From contig JAQMWT010000496.1 of the NCBI GenBank assembly GCA_029834535.1, positions 1 to 64,000 of the forward strand: a DNA stretch of 64,000 nt, in the 5' to 3' direction. The DNA is from Chrysophaeum taylorii. Its lineage: Eukaryota; Sar; Pelagophyceae; Pelagomonadales; Pelagomonadaceae. Made by a program: the position numbers and the translations under genes. Of this stretch, positions 29,301 to 38,895 are shown in pieces. Position 1 is the first letter of the stretch, and every line of letters begins with the position of its first letter. The notes beneath the pieces were generated by a model. It was not told where the DNA came from. It worked only from the letters and a program-made list of their open reading frames with translations, and made no database searches.

Positions 29301-30478
29301 AAACGGTCGCGGTCCGAAGGTAAATGCAGAGGGGCTGAGGAAGTGTCCATGGTTGGCACTTTCAAAGGCACAATCTGCTGCACAGACACTGCAACCGGGT
29401 CAGCATTATCGTCGTTGACGTCCTTAATTTCGTAAACGACTGGAGAAATCCTTTTGGTAACTATGTAAGGTCCGCGCCAAATAGGCCGTAACTTGTGGCG
29501 CGTCTTAGGCACGAAACGCAAAACATAATCGCCTGGAGAAAACTGGATGTCAATTTGGTGAGCATCATAGTTGATTTTCTGGCTCTCCTGGGCCTTTTGG
29601 TGAGCTCGTGCAACGAGTCGACTATAAAGTTCAAACTTATTCTTGAAGTCCATCAGGATCTGCTGACGCGATTGCGGCAGACCGCGCTGTTCACTCAAGA
29701 GATTGTAATCGGGTGGTAACAGGGGTTGCTTGCCGGTGCGCATCATGAAAGGTGAAATCTTCGTTCCTGGAATGTACATCCGGTTGTACATAAACGCAAC
29801 GTACGGGAGGAAACTCGACCAATCTGGTTGGCGTTGTTCATCAATCGCGGCTCTCAAGAAGGCTTTGATGAATCGGTTAACACGCTCAGTGTGGTTACTC
29901 TGAGGATGATACGGGAGGGTAGTCCGATAACGTACATTGAATTGACGAACGAACGTTCGAAATAACTTGTTCGCTAACTCATTTCCATTATCCGTGACTA
30001 TACACCGTGGGAGACATCCCTCGAGCAAAATCTTGTCCACAAACGCGTTCAAAATCGAGTAATCCTGCTTGGTGCTAATCAGAGCCAATTTCAGAAAATG
30101 CGAAGCTGCATCGTACATCGCAAGTATATACGTGTGCAGGTCAGCACCTCGCAATGGTCCAATAAGATCCATGCCTAGGACATAGCAATCTCCGACGCGA
30201 TTCGGTTGACAGAGCAAGCCATGGCGCTTAGGCACGGTGGATCGAACCTTCTGACAAATAATGCAGGCATTGACAAACTCGTTAACTGACGATGAGAGTT
30301 TGGCCACCAATACCGTTCCAAGATTTGATTCGCTGTGGAATCTCGTCCTACATGGCCTTCGAACAATCCTCGGTGATGCATGGCGATTATACGCTTTTTC
30401 GCATCGATTGAGGAACCACAATAAGACGTAGAGAATCCGAATCATCGACCTTATACAACACGTCGTTGTCAACCTCAT
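29282..30478 (-). CDS. Gypsy-2 integrase
   Basis: The 398-codon frame covers the second half of the zinc finger (ACIICQKVRS). It then has the catalytic core, with Asp in GMDLIGPL, Asp in CIVTDNGNEL and Glu in HPQSNHTERVNRF, and the C-terminal SH3-like region (GDYVLRFVPKTRHKLRPIWRGPY). The HH half of the finger is in another phase at about 30381-30175 (MHHRGLFEGHVGRD), which implies a one-base shift near 30300. All three catalytic acids are present, unlike gypsy-1. Confidence 0.92.
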   Translation of the reverse strand: MRLTTTCCIRSMIRILYVLLWFLNRCEKAYNRHASPRIVRRPCRTRFHSESNLGTVLVAKLSSSVNEFVNACIICQKVRSTVPKRHGLLCQPNRVGDCYVLGMDLIGPLRGADLHTYILAMYDAASHFLKLALISTKQDYSILNAFVDKILLEGCLPRCIVTDNGNELANKLFRTFVRQFNVRYRTTLPYHPQSNHTERVNRFIKAFLRAAIDEQRQPDWSSFLPYVAFMYNRMYIPGTKISPFMMRTGKQPLLPPDYNLLSEQRGLPQSRQQILMDFKNKFELYSRLVARAHQKAQESQKINYDAHQIDIQFSPGDYVLRFVPKTRHKLRPIWRGPYIVTKRISPVVYEIKDVNDDNADPVAVSVQQIVPLKVPTMDTSSAPLHLPSDRDRFKHGKS

Positions 30479-30527
30479 ACGTTACAGGTGACTGCTCGTC
30501 TTGATCTTTCCGTTCAGGATCGAGATT

Positions 30528-31496
30528 TTACCTGATTCGCCTGCAGGTTTCGTCTTCAGCCTGCTCTCTTGCTATCTCGTCAAGAGTGACCTCATCTTCA
30601 GCTTGATCCGCAAAAGGAAGACGTTCGACGGGGTCAACTGGCTCAGATTCGTACGAGAATTGAGGCGGCTGCACGTTCTGTCGCGTACTAACTGCTGCCA
30701 TAGCTGCGGTAGGCTCGCTGTCCGTCGGTATAAGCATCGTCACCGAAGAGAAGGTGAAGCAAGCTGTACCAGGAACATCGGTGGGAATCTCCTGGAAGAT
30801 CAAATAAGCTTCATTGATCGGTTCCCCGTCTTCGTCTTTCTCGATCAACTTATCGAGAGGGTTGCGCGACAAACAATCTGGGATGCGCATGCCGGGGGAA
30901 TTTCCAGGCTTGTATCCGAGCTCCCGGTCAAATGCGGCAAGCCTCATAGCCCATCGCGCCAACTGTCCAGATGTGTGGTTCGAATCTCGAAGAAACGTCA
31001 GGTTACGATGATCTGTCTCCAACTTCGTCTGATGTCCTTCAATGTAAAAACGAAAGTTCTCAAGGGCTGAGAGTACTGTAAGGAGTTCCAAGCGCCGAGG
31101 ATCATACTTCCCCATCGATTTAGGCACGGTTCGACTCCAGTACTCAATAACTCTTTCTTCTATCCGTTCTCTTCCATCGTCATCAACGACTGGTACTTTT
31201 TGAAATAGGTAAGCACCCAACCCATGCGCGGAAGCATCAGTTCGAATGTAGAACGGCAACGAGTAATCAGGAAGGTATACTCCATTAGAAGTGACAATAG
31301 CCTCAATGATTGCATCCCAGGCTTCCTGACACTCTTGTGTCCACTCAAACTTCACGTCAGGCAACGTCAATTGTCTTAATGGCTCAGTAACCTTCGCAAA
31401 GTTCCGCACATAACGCCGGCAGAAACTCCCCATTCCAAGGAAAGATCGCACTTGCTTCTTAGGGTCAGCATCCGACAAAGTGCCCGGAATTGGCAT
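30528..31496 (-). CDS. Gypsy-2 RT thumb and RNase H
   Basis: The frame begins MPIPGTLSDADPKKQVRSFLGM (RT connection), then SFCRRYVRNFAKV and the RNase H: RTDASAHGLGAYLFQ, RRLELLTVLSALENFR, ETDHRNLTFLR and GMRIPDCLSRNP. An acidic linker leads towards integrase. The initial Met is internal, as coding continues upstream in another frame after a shift near 31500, at the same position as in gypsy-1. Confidence 0.9.
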   Translation of the reverse strand: MPIPGTLSDADPKKQVRSFLGMGSFCRRYVRNFAKVTEPLRQLTLPDVKFEWTQECQEAWDAIIEAIVTSNGVYLPDYSLPFYIRTDASAHGLGAYLFQKVPVVDDDGRERIEERVIEYWSRTVPKSMGKYDPRRLELLTVLSALENFRFYIEGHQTKLETDHRNLTFLRDSNHTSGQLARWAMRLAAFDRELGYKPGNSPGMRIPDCLSRNPLDKLIEKDEDGEPINEAYLIFQEIPTDVPGTACFTFSSVTMLIPTDSEPTAAMAAVSTRQNVQPPQFSYESEPVDPVERLPFADQAEDEVTLDEIAREQAEDETCRRIR

Positions 31497-31859
31497 GTGC
31501 CGAATGGCTCCAAAGATCTCGGTGATGGAAGAAGTCCGTTCGGGGTAGACAAATGACCCAGAAACTCGATGACCTCTTTCATGAAGTGGATCTTCTTGAT
31601 CTTAGCGCTGCACCCTTTCAAGGCGATATGGGGAATAACTTGCACAAGGGCACTGCAAGTGAGTCCGTGTATCTGCGTGACCGGCGAGGATATCGTCAAT
31701 ATATGCCACGAGATCACGATATAGCCACTTCGACAAGTCGGTGTTCAACTGCTTACAGAACAAACTTCCGGCTGGTTTGACTCCCAAAGGCAGACGCACG
31801 TAGCTGTACGCTCCCAGCGGGCTAGTGAAGATCACCACATCCTGCGAATCTAGCGACAA
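31376..31859 (-). CDS. Gypsy-2 RT palm, split frames
   Basis: Two frames (31859-31602 and 31717-31376) continue the RT. One has SPLGAYSYVRLPLGVKPAGSLFCKQ and the active site AYIDDILAGH. The other has KIKKIHFMKEVIEFLGHLSTP. They are joined by a shift near 31650. The preceding frame ends at 31850 after SLDI, one base out of phase. Confidence 0.85.
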
Positions 31860-34111
31860 TCGTAAATTGTGGTAACCCCAAGGATATCCAAACTCGAGCG
31901 ACAGAACTTGTCGATGAGAAACATCAACGCGTCAGCCATGCTAACTCTCGGCCAGCTATCATCCTTGAGCAATGCATTGAGGCGTCGCAGGTCGACAGCT
32001 GCCCTGTAAGCATTGGAAGTGCCCGGCTCAGCACCTTTCTTGGGCAACATCAAAATAGGGAAACCCCACGGAGAGTTTGCGGGACGGATAACTCCGTCTC
32101 GGGTCCATTCTTCAATCTGCATCCGCAGGCATTCAATCTTTTCCTTCGATAACCGATATGGCGAGAGTTTGACGGGAGTCGGGTTCTCTTCTTTGAACCG
32201 GAGCGTCACCTCAGGTGAGTCAACAGGCCTCATCACATCATCGAAAAATGCCCACGAATACGATATTAGATGCTTCATCATCAGCTTCTCGTCATCATCC
32301 AAGGCAGGATGCTCTGTAATACCCAACTCAGCCATCACCTCTTCGACCTGCGCGACGGTCGGAGGGATGACCTTCATGCTCTCCTGATCAGCCAAATGAG
32401 GAGGCATCACCGGCAAAGGTTGACCATGTTCGTCGTGAGGCGCGTCCGCCCACGGAACATCGTACTTATTAAAATACGCAGGTCGCTCCTTCGCGGTGCC
32501 TTCTTCTTCATCGGTTGCGGAGGATTGGTTGCTAGTTGGGTTGCTCTGCGTGATAGCAGTGGCGACGGTGCCCCCTGCAAGAGATTGAGCCGTCCCAGGC
32601 GATGTAACCGAAGGTGGTGGCGGGGTGGTGGCGGCAGCAGCTGATGGTGCAGGACTAGCAGGAGAGTACAGTTCATCGGGCGAGATCCATGACACACTTC
32701 GAGTGTTAGGGTCGAGCGTTGGAATGCGCGATTCGACAGCAAAGGGTGAAAACCGTAGAATATGGTGATCGGGTTTTGCTATCGTAGTCGTCGCAATATT
32801 CCGCAACTTACCCGAATTTCGAAGTGAAGGTTCGAAAGAATTATGCACTGCTAGTGCGATCCGCGTCATAGTCGCGGGTGGCACCATACTGCCAAGCATC
32901 TTCATAGCTGCTGTCTGTGATACTTTCTCACCCCATTGCCACGTATCGGGAACGGTCATAATTTCCTGGTGCATCTGCAACGAGAGTGGACGGGTATTCG
33001 AGAAGCGAGGTCCCATTTGTAATTTGTTGCGCGTCACCGTAAAGGCAGGTCCGATAGCCGGTCGCGTAGAGGGAAAACTGTTCACCAGAATGAGTGGGTG
33101 ACCACCCGTAAATCCTAACGCTGGCCCAAAACGGTCCTGTAAATTCGGTGGCACACGCGTCAATAACGGCAGTTCCAATCGAACGTTGCACGCAAGTAGG
33201 CGCGTGCGCGAACACAGCAATTCCGGTGTGATACTGTAAAAGTCGACAATGCGTGGCACATAAAAACTGTGATGCACAAAAGGGATCACTGACGGCTCCT
33301 GCTCTAACGTCCACCGTCCGATCACGTAAGGTGCGTTGCGGAAATGGCGCAGGACCCAGGAGGTGATAGTAGCGCCCTTGCGCGCGTCCCTGTAGTGCAA
33401 ATTGGCAGTCGACCCGTAGATACACGGAGGGCTCGCGTGAAAATAGGAATGGCTCCAGTAATCCGGGTGTAAGTACGACAACACCAAGTCGTACGTACGA
33501 CGATGAGATTCCCCCAACTCATGAAGAATATAGGGGATCTTCGGAAAGTTGAGCACAAAAGTGGCTCGGGCTTGTGGACAAGCGTCCAAAGCCAAGACAA
33601 TGCGAAATGAAGTCCCATACAGCTCATTGCATCGTCGGATACCCAAAGTCGATCCTCCAGCGCCGGCAAAATAGACGACGACAAAGGTATAGGTGAGGGG
33701 TATCCAGACCAAGGAGGCATGCTTAGCTAGCAGCTCCTTAGTAGTCGCCTCCATCTCCATTTCTGGTGTTTTTTTTACTTCTTCACCTGGAGGTGGCTCA
33801 GGAGGAGGCCTGTCACCTAAGACATCCTCCTCAACTTCAATCTCGTCAGCAGCAGCCATGAGAGTCGCATAACAAACGTCTTCAGTGGCCTCCAGCTGCA
33901 TGTTGACACATCCTTCATGCGGCATGATCTCTCCTTCGACCACCGGGACTTCGGGGTCGATACCAATGGGTCCTTCACCAATGTGCTCCACGGCCACGTG
34001 AACTTCGTTGGGCTCGTCTGAGCAATAAGACGAATAGGATCCAGGGATGACGCGTATATCTGGATGGAGCGACCGATAAGGTCGGAGTGCTTGGCCCTTC
34101 ATTAGCGGCAC
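31850..34111 (-). CDS. Gypsy-2 pol: C5-cytosine DNA methyltransferase and RT N-terminus
   Basis: The 753-codon frame has an intact methyltransferase domain. Motif I FAGAGGSTLG is at 148-157, motif IV ASPPC has Cys230, and EQEPS at 270-274 sits where ENV is expected. SRTR is at 301-304 (motif VIII type), PAIGPAFTVTR near 351 fits motif IX, and GSMVPP at 407-412 corresponds to motif X GNxVPP. A Pro/Ser/Thr-rich linker (about 490-560) leads to RT (RDGVIRPANSPWGFPILMLPKK, YRAAVDLRRLN). Relatives are bacterial Dcm and eukaryotic DNMT families. The EQE variant is shared with gypsy-1. It would methylate cytosines in DNA, perhaps in element cDNA or at the target, which is inference. The start is internal, and the real frame comes from gag. 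Confidence 0.9.
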   Translation of the reverse strand: MPLMKGQALRPYRSLHPDIRVIPGSYSSYCSDEPNEVHVAVEHIGEGPIGIDPEVPVVEGEIMPHEGCVNMQLEATEDVCYATLMAAADEIEVEEDVLGDRPPPEPPPGEEVKKTPEMEMEATTKELLAKHASLVWIPLTYTFVVVYFAGAGGSTLGIRRCNELYGTSFRIVLALDACPQARATFVLNFPKIPYILHELGESHRRTYDLVLSYLHPDYWSHSYFHASPPCIYGSTANLHYRDARKGATITSWVLRHFRNAPYVIGRWTLEQEPSVIPFVHHSFYVPRIVDFYSITPELLCSRTRLLACNVRLELPLLTRVPPNLQDRFGPALGFTGGHPLILVNSFPSTRPAIGPAFTVTRNKLQMGPRFSNTRPLSLQMHQEIMTVPDTWQWGEKVSQTAAMKMLGSMVPPATMTRIALAVHNSFEPSLRNSGKLRNIATTTIAKPDHHILRFSPFAVESRIPTLDPNTRSVSWISPDELYSPASPAPSAAAATTPPPPSVTSPGTAQSLAGGTVATAITQSNPTSNQSSATDEEEGTAKERPAYFNKYDVPWADAPHDEHGQPLPVMPPHLADQESMKVIPPTVAQVEEVMAELGITEHPALDDDEKLMMKHLISYSWAFFDDVMRPVDSPEVTLRFKEENPTPVKLSPYRLSKEKIECLRMQIEEWTRDGVIRPANSPWGFPILMLPKKGAEPGTSNAYRAAVDLRRLNALLKDDSWPRVSMADALMFLIDKFCRSSLDILGVTTIYDCR

Positions 34112-36326
34112 ATGCTTTGCCCTTCATTAGCGGCACATCGCACTCCAACTCCAGTAAATACGGTTGGCTCGGAAGAAGAAATCGAGTATCCGTCACATAC
34201 GCAAAATGTGGGACGATATCTTCCTCGTCTGCAGAGCGTTGAGGTTGGTCACCCGATTTTTCGGCAGTCTCACGACCATCATCGCCCAACAAAGGATCCC
34301 CACGGTGGGTGCGTTGATGATTCGCTCTAGCACGAATGGAACGTAGCAAACTGTCATAGCTCCATGGAGGATCGATGGGCGTCCAATACTTGGTATTTCC
34401 GTCTTGTATGGCGAGTTTGGCCGTCGGGAACATCCGCACTACCCTCGGAGTCGCATCGAATGCCTCGTTGTAGAGGACGACCCCATGCTGGTCTTGGGGC
34501 AAATTGGAGGTCCGATTCTTGACAACTCCGATAGTCACTTCGGAACGTCGGAAGATAGCCGTCTCCGTCGTGTAATCCAAAATAGTACCCAAGAGTCGCA
34601 ATTCTCGTGCTCCCAACAATAACTGCCCGTTCGTTTGGCCGACAAAAAACATGAGTAGCATGGACGCTGTTGGCGCTATAGAAACCCGGAGAATGACCCA
34701 TTCTCGGATAGCAGCCCCTGAACCTCCTGACCCATTCAAAGTGCGAGTCGTAGGAAGTGGTTGACGATAGATGACTTTGCCGTCACGATCAAGTCTGCTA
34801 TACAAGCGGTGATCGATGTAGGGCGAGTCAGCCATGCCATCCAAGCCGGCAGCAATGATGGAGTATTTCGAACCATATAGCGAAGAGACAGCCACAGGCA
34901 CATACGTAAAAGAGGCAGACCTCGTGCCATCGTACCTCACGGCTTTATTTTCACGATGGTCGGGATCTTGAGCGGTATTCAGAGCGGTCTGAGGGCAGAA
35001 ACTCTCAAAATCCGAAGAGATGGAAGGGTGGGCGGCGTAACGCTCGGTGCAATCCTCCTTCGGTGGCACTATATCAATAGCGAACATAGTGTCCCGTCTC
35101 GCGAGGACGATTGGATATTCCGATCGTTCGTCTTCACTTCCGGAGGGAATCCTTGGTGCGATCTTAGACACTTCGGCGCCCTGCCCTTGTTCGTCCACCC
35201 ACGCATCTTCAGTGATGACCAAAAAGGAAGGTGGCTCCATGGGTTCACCAGGAGAGTAGCCATCTGCAGAAAAGCTATCATCGTCTCCCCCAGCATCATC
35301 ACCGTCAGACATGTTGCCCTCCATGAGCTCAGAATACTGCACAGTACAGTTGCCAGATCGGTTACCGCCGTCCTGGTCCTCTCCCAGCACTTCGAGCCAT
35401 TGGGCGGCAGCACCATCATTGCGCTGACTAGGGTTCGCTCTCTGCGACGGCTGCCCTCTCACCGTTTGAGTCGTCTGCTGTGCTTGACGAATCAACGATA
35501 TCGTGTTGAGAGCCGTGGCCAAATCCTCCAGGCGCACCGATGGCTGGGCGGTCTGCTGCACTGCGGGCTGCTGAACTGCTGTTCGGACCACCTGCTGTTG
35601 AGTGCCTGCAACCAAGTGCTGTTGAGTGCCTGCAACCAACTGCTGTTGACCTGCACCTGGAACCTGTGCTGCTGCGTAGACCACCTGCGGCTGTTGCACA
35701 ACGGGCGGCGCTAGCTGCGTCACTGAAACCTGTCCGGCTGCTGCAAGCAGAGCCTGTCGGTACTGTTCCTGTCCCTCTGGCGTTACTGGAAAGCCGGCGT
35801 TCCTCGACGTTTGAGCAGCACGTCTTTTCCTCTGGGGATTGCCCGTCACAGGACACACCCCATTAGCGTGGTCAAAACCGCCATGCCTTCCACAACCAAG
35901 GCACGTCGTAACTGCTTGGCGCGAGTTGGCATCAATCCCTGGTGGTAGCCACGGTCCAGGTCCCGAATCCGTAACATAACCCACTCGCTGTAATTGCTGC
36001 AGCTGCTGGAGCTGCTGCTGCTGCTGCTGCTGCTGCTCCTTCCTCGTCCGTGGCGGGCGCTCCTTTATCTTCTCCTTCTTGATCGCCTCCTCAATGTTGG
36101 CAGCGGGGTTGGTCTCCAAAATCTCGGGGACTTGAATTGTCAACTGAATGACATCGTTGAGCGTCAGAGTAGTCGCTCTCACGTGAGGCGAAGCTTGGGC
36201 AAGCTCGACGCTCGTCCGCAAACGCTCAGAATTGAGCCCCGCAACAAAATGCGATCGAAACGCGGAGGGGTCAGTGTCGCGCCCCGAAACCGCGCCACTG
36301 CCCAAACTTTTGCACCCACTTCGCAA
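33975..36326 (-). CDS. Gypsy-2 gag C-terminus and protease
   Basis: The 783-codon frame has a helical capsid end, an IKKEKIKERPPRTRKE linker and a polyglutamine tract. A zinc-knuckle-like CLGCGRHGGFDHANGVC follows (C-x2-C-x7-H-x4-C, a longer loop than the usual x4), then Gln/Val-rich spacer repeats (VAGTQQHLVAGTQQQVV) and an acidic part. The protease comes last, with LDGMADSPYIDHRL at the catalytic Asp (DGM rather than DTG/DSG) and GQLLLGARELRLLG. The end is out of frame after a 25-bp tandem duplication at 34094-34143. Pol continues as 34111-31850. Confidence 0.8.
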   Translation of the reverse strand: MRSGCKSLGSGAVSGRDTDPSAFRSHFVAGLNSERLRTSVELAQASPHVRATTLTLNDVIQLTIQVPEILETNPAANIEEAIKKEKIKERPPRTRKEQQQQQQQQLQQLQQLQRVGYVTDSGPGPWLPPGIDANSRQAVTTCLGCGRHGGFDHANGVCPVTGNPQRKRRAAQTSRNAGFPVTPEGQEQYRQALLAAAGQVSVTQLAPPVVQQPQVVYAAAQVPGAGQQQLVAGTQQHLVAGTQQQVVRTAVQQPAVQQTAQPSVRLEDLATALNTISLIRQAQQTTQTVRGQPSQRANPSQRNDGAAAQWLEVLGEDQDGGNRSGNCTVQYSELMEGNMSDGDDAGGDDDSFSADGYSPGEPMEPPSFLVITEDAWVDEQGQGAEVSKIAPRIPSGSEDERSEYPIVLARRDTMFAIDIVPPKEDCTERYAAHPSISSDFESFCPQTALNTAQDPDHRENKAVRYDGTRSASFTYVPVAVSSLYGSKYSIIAAGLDGMADSPYIDHRLYSRLDRDGKVIYRQPLPTTRTLNGSGGSGAAIREWVILRVSIAPTASMLLMFFVGQTNGQLLLGARELRLLGTILDYTTETAIFRRSEVTIGVVKNRTSNLPQDQHGVVLYNEAFDATPRVVRMFPTAKLAIQDGNTKYWTPIDPPWSYDSLLRSIRARANHQRTHRGDPLLGDDGRETAEKSGDQPQRSADEEDIVPHFAYVTDTRFLLPSQPYLLELECDVPLMKGKACAANEGPSTPTLSVAPSRYTRHPWILFVLLLRRAQRSSRGRGAHW

Positions 36327-37533
36327 TATACTTGTTCAGGAATATATTTCCCTGACGCAAGCTAAAGCATTCCCTCTCGAGCTCCGCAACCGTAGCCCGA
36401 GGTGGGCAAGGGAGTCTTGTCGCCTCTTGCACAGCATCCAGACAATCCTCATCAATGTGATGGTCCCTTCTTTGTACTTCTTCCACATCTGCGGTCGTTC
36501 TGCTTCCCATTTCCGATACACTTCCATAGGTGCGAGCTGATACTCGCCCTGAATAACATTCATGGCGATCGACGGCTTGTCGTACTTGCCCTCCATCATA
36601 CGGCGCAACTGCATGAACCATGCATCAACCTCATCCTGGTTCTTGCAGATTTGCCCGGTGAGAGGCACGAGCGGTATACGAGTCATACCAGCGGCTCCCT
36701 TCTTGATTTGGCGGATCTTCTGCGTCACGAGGATGTGCAGAGTCGGGGTCGGAATGATGACGCGGAGTAGGCTCCGGTCGACTCCGCGGTGGAGGATCAT
36801 CGGACAGTGCCGATATAGCGTCATCCTCTCTTTCGGGCGTAACGCGCGTGGCATCCGGAGAGGCTGGCCGTGCCTTTCGAGCGTGAGCTCGTGCGGATTC
36901 CTCCACCATCCGTCGAAGCCGATCGTCATCGATCCGCTGACGCTCCGCTTCTGAGCGTTGTTGGTTGGCGTCGCGGCGGGTGCGCTCTATTTCGCGCATG
37001 AGCTGTTCGATCTGCGACTGGCACAACTCGAATCGCTCGTTGATGGTCTGCAGGATCTCGGGATCTATATCCCATCGACGATCTTCTGCATCCCTCGTAT
37101 TCACGGATGGTGGTCCAGGAGGTGCGCTCGCCTCTGGCCCACGCATCGCAGCAGAAAATGCCGGGTCCGCTCGAGGTTCCCCCGTAGCATTCATCGCGCG
37201 TTCGTATGCACGTGCGTACGAGGCTGTCGGTTCACCCGGTCTTGAGGTCGCATCTGTTGCGACCGTGGCGCCCCCTTCTCCAGCGCGCGCATCTGGGAGA
37301 ATAACCACGCTCGGGGGGCTATCGAGGCTATCAGCCGAGTTCGCCTCTCTTCGTAGGCCGCTTTCCATGGCTTCCGGCCGTTGGAAGGGCGTGCTGAATG
37401 GTGTTCCTCCAAAAGAAGGAATTGGTGGCGTCGTGATGAAACGCTGCAGACGCTCCTGCGCGTCCCGAAACCACTGCGGTCTGTCTGTCATTGGCCTTCC
37501 TGCCATGACCGCGCCTCGCTCGGATAGTGACAA
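36271..37533 (-). CDS. Gypsy-2 gag N-terminal half
   Basis: The 300-codon frame from 37533 (MSLSERGAVMAGRPMTDRPQ; an internal ATG at 37506 is the better start) has a disordered part and a coiled coil (INERFELCQSQIEQLMREIERTRR, then RSEAERQRIDDDRLRRM). It is followed, after shifts near 36780 and 36420, by a capsid-like region in 36929-36336 and 36621-36271 (ICKNQDEVDAWFMQLRRMM, QYQLAPMEVYRKWEAERPQMWKKY, LERECFSLRQGNIFLNKYIAKW). This matches the helical capsid layout of gypsy gag proteins (retrotrans_gag type) by style, not by a database hit. Confidence 0.7.
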
Positions 37534-37946
37534 TCAATCCGAACAATCACAACTCGCTTGTTGTTCTTTTTTCGTCAGACAGCAAAATGCCGGCAACCGT
37601 CTGACTGCGCGCTGAACCGGTGTGCTGGACTGATGAAAACTTTGCCTTGCACGTGAAGGCTATGGCCGGCCTTCCCGGTTGCTGTCGTCTGTCTCTTGGA
37701 GGTGGTCTTCCTCGCCCAGACTATTTTGGGGCTTGCTCAACTTTGCCCGTCTGGAGTCTTACTGACTCCGCTCCACGTCCGATCCGAATCACGCAACGAG
37801 CCCCGCGGTGGCTCTCGTAATCCTCTGGATCTTCACCCACAAACACGTCGGCTTTGCGCTCACTCGACCGCTGCGCACCGATTCGCCGCCGAATACGGGA
37901 AATCGATAGTCCGGGGTGGACTACCGATTCCCGTTTCTGAGACCAC
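37534..37946 (-). other. Gypsy-2 5' leader and candidate primer-binding site
   Basis: The untranslated stretch between the 5' LTR and gag. Immediately after the LTR the minus strand reads GTGGTCTCAGAAACGGG, which partly resembles the TGGTATCAGAGC initiator-tRNA primer site common in LTR elements. The match is imperfect. Confidence 0.5.
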
Positions 37947-38267
37947 TGTAGTGGTTTTCTCAGGTACCCGCCCCTCTTGGCCGGGCCGGAAGTCCCGACG
38001 AACCCTTTCTCCCAGTCCAAACCGCGGGTGAAACCACCACACGCCCGACCTCAGCGTAAACGCTCACGCCATCACGAGATCAGACAATCAAAATGAGGGT
38101 AATAGCAAGAAGACAATACAAATTCCTGGTACATTGGTTTCAGTGGAAGAGCAGGTGAGGGTGTCAAGGTGACACCCCCCATAATCGCAAGGTTAGTACC
38201 AGGGCAACAAGCAAGGTAGGTGGCAAGTAACAGGCTGGTAAGTGGGGGGATGGGCGTTACTGCCACC
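37947..38267 (-). repeat. Gypsy-2 5' LTR
   Basis: 321 bp, matching 28538-28862 apart from about ten substitutions and a shorter C-run. The outermost base is C where the other LTR has A. Confidence 0.95.
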
Positions 38268-38297
38268 AAGCCTCAGCGAGCAGGAGTTGCCGCCGCA
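38268..38297 (-). repeat. Element 3 5' LTR, 5' portion
   Basis: On the minus strand it reads TGCGGCGGCAACTCCTGC, continuing GAGGCTT into the gypsy-2 insertion site. Gypsy-1's LTR has TGTGGCGGCAACTCCCGC followed by AAGGCTT at the same position. Confidence 0.65.
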
Positions 38298-38640
38298 GCT
38301 GGTCGACCCGTCGAGACTACACCCGGAATTTAGCCCCAGGGACCGGATTCCAAGACCGAGCTCCGGGCATCCACTCGGACAGCTGCGCCGAGGCTGGGCT
38401 GACCTCGACAGCGAAGAGCGCACAGCTGTCGACGCCGCTGTCGAGAGCGACAAGGAGGGCTGCTACAGCCACCACACGCCGCCCACGGGATGGCCCATCG
38501 ACGTGGAGTCGACGTTCGAGGAGCCGGCGCCTCGGACGACCAAGAGCCGTCTCAGCAGCAGCACGAGGGCGCAGTCGTGCTTGCTGCCTGTGTGAAGGCC
38601 GAGCTGAGCGCAGTCCGTGACGACATGCTCGAGATTCACG
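38298..38640. other. Unassigned coding-like stretch
   Basis: A plus-strand frame crosses this stretch (GWADLDSEERTAVDAAVESDKEGC, then PTGWPIDVESTFEEPAPRTTK) and ends at 38595. It is the flank into which element 3 inserted. The composition resembles coding sequence, but I recognise no domain and no start. It could be an exon or a transposon fragment. Confidence 0.3.
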
Positions 38641-38689
38641 ACAAGACTATTAACAAGGGCTCTAGTATATGCGGTAGGAAGGCGTCGCC

Positions 38690-38895
38690 CCCCCCCAATA
38701 CCACCACCTTTTTTAGGTCGCCCTCCCAATACCACCACTTTTTTAAGGTCGACCATACCGAAATTAACACTTTTGTTTAGGATCGCCCCCCGAAAAACAT
38801 CTGCAATGGGTGCCCCCCCAAATAAAACTACTTTTTAAGGTCGCCCCCCCCCCAAAACAACATTTTTTAAGGTCGCCCCCCCAATACATTAAGAA
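38690..38895 (+). repeat. Degenerate C-rich tandem repeat
   Basis: About six imperfect units of 30-45 bp built on GGTCGCCCCCCC, AATACCACCAC and TTTTTTAA. C-runs and T-runs vary in length between units. It lies between the unassigned stretch and the transposase gene. There is no coding potential. Confidence 0.75.

Larger units (their letters stand above)
28538..38267 (-). mobile_element. Gypsy-2: full-length Ty3/gypsy element with a cytosine methyltransferase
   Basis: This 9.7-kb minus-strand element has LTRs at both ends (28538-28862 and 37947-38267). AAGC abuts both outer ends (28534-28537 and 38268-38271) and is a candidate 4-bp target duplication. It could be 5 bp with one mismatch. The order is gag, protease, methyltransferase, RT, RNase H, integrase, C-terminal domain. 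About ten substitutions and one C-run length change separate the LTRs, so insertion is not recent. It sits inside the 5' LTR of element 3. Confidence 0.95.
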
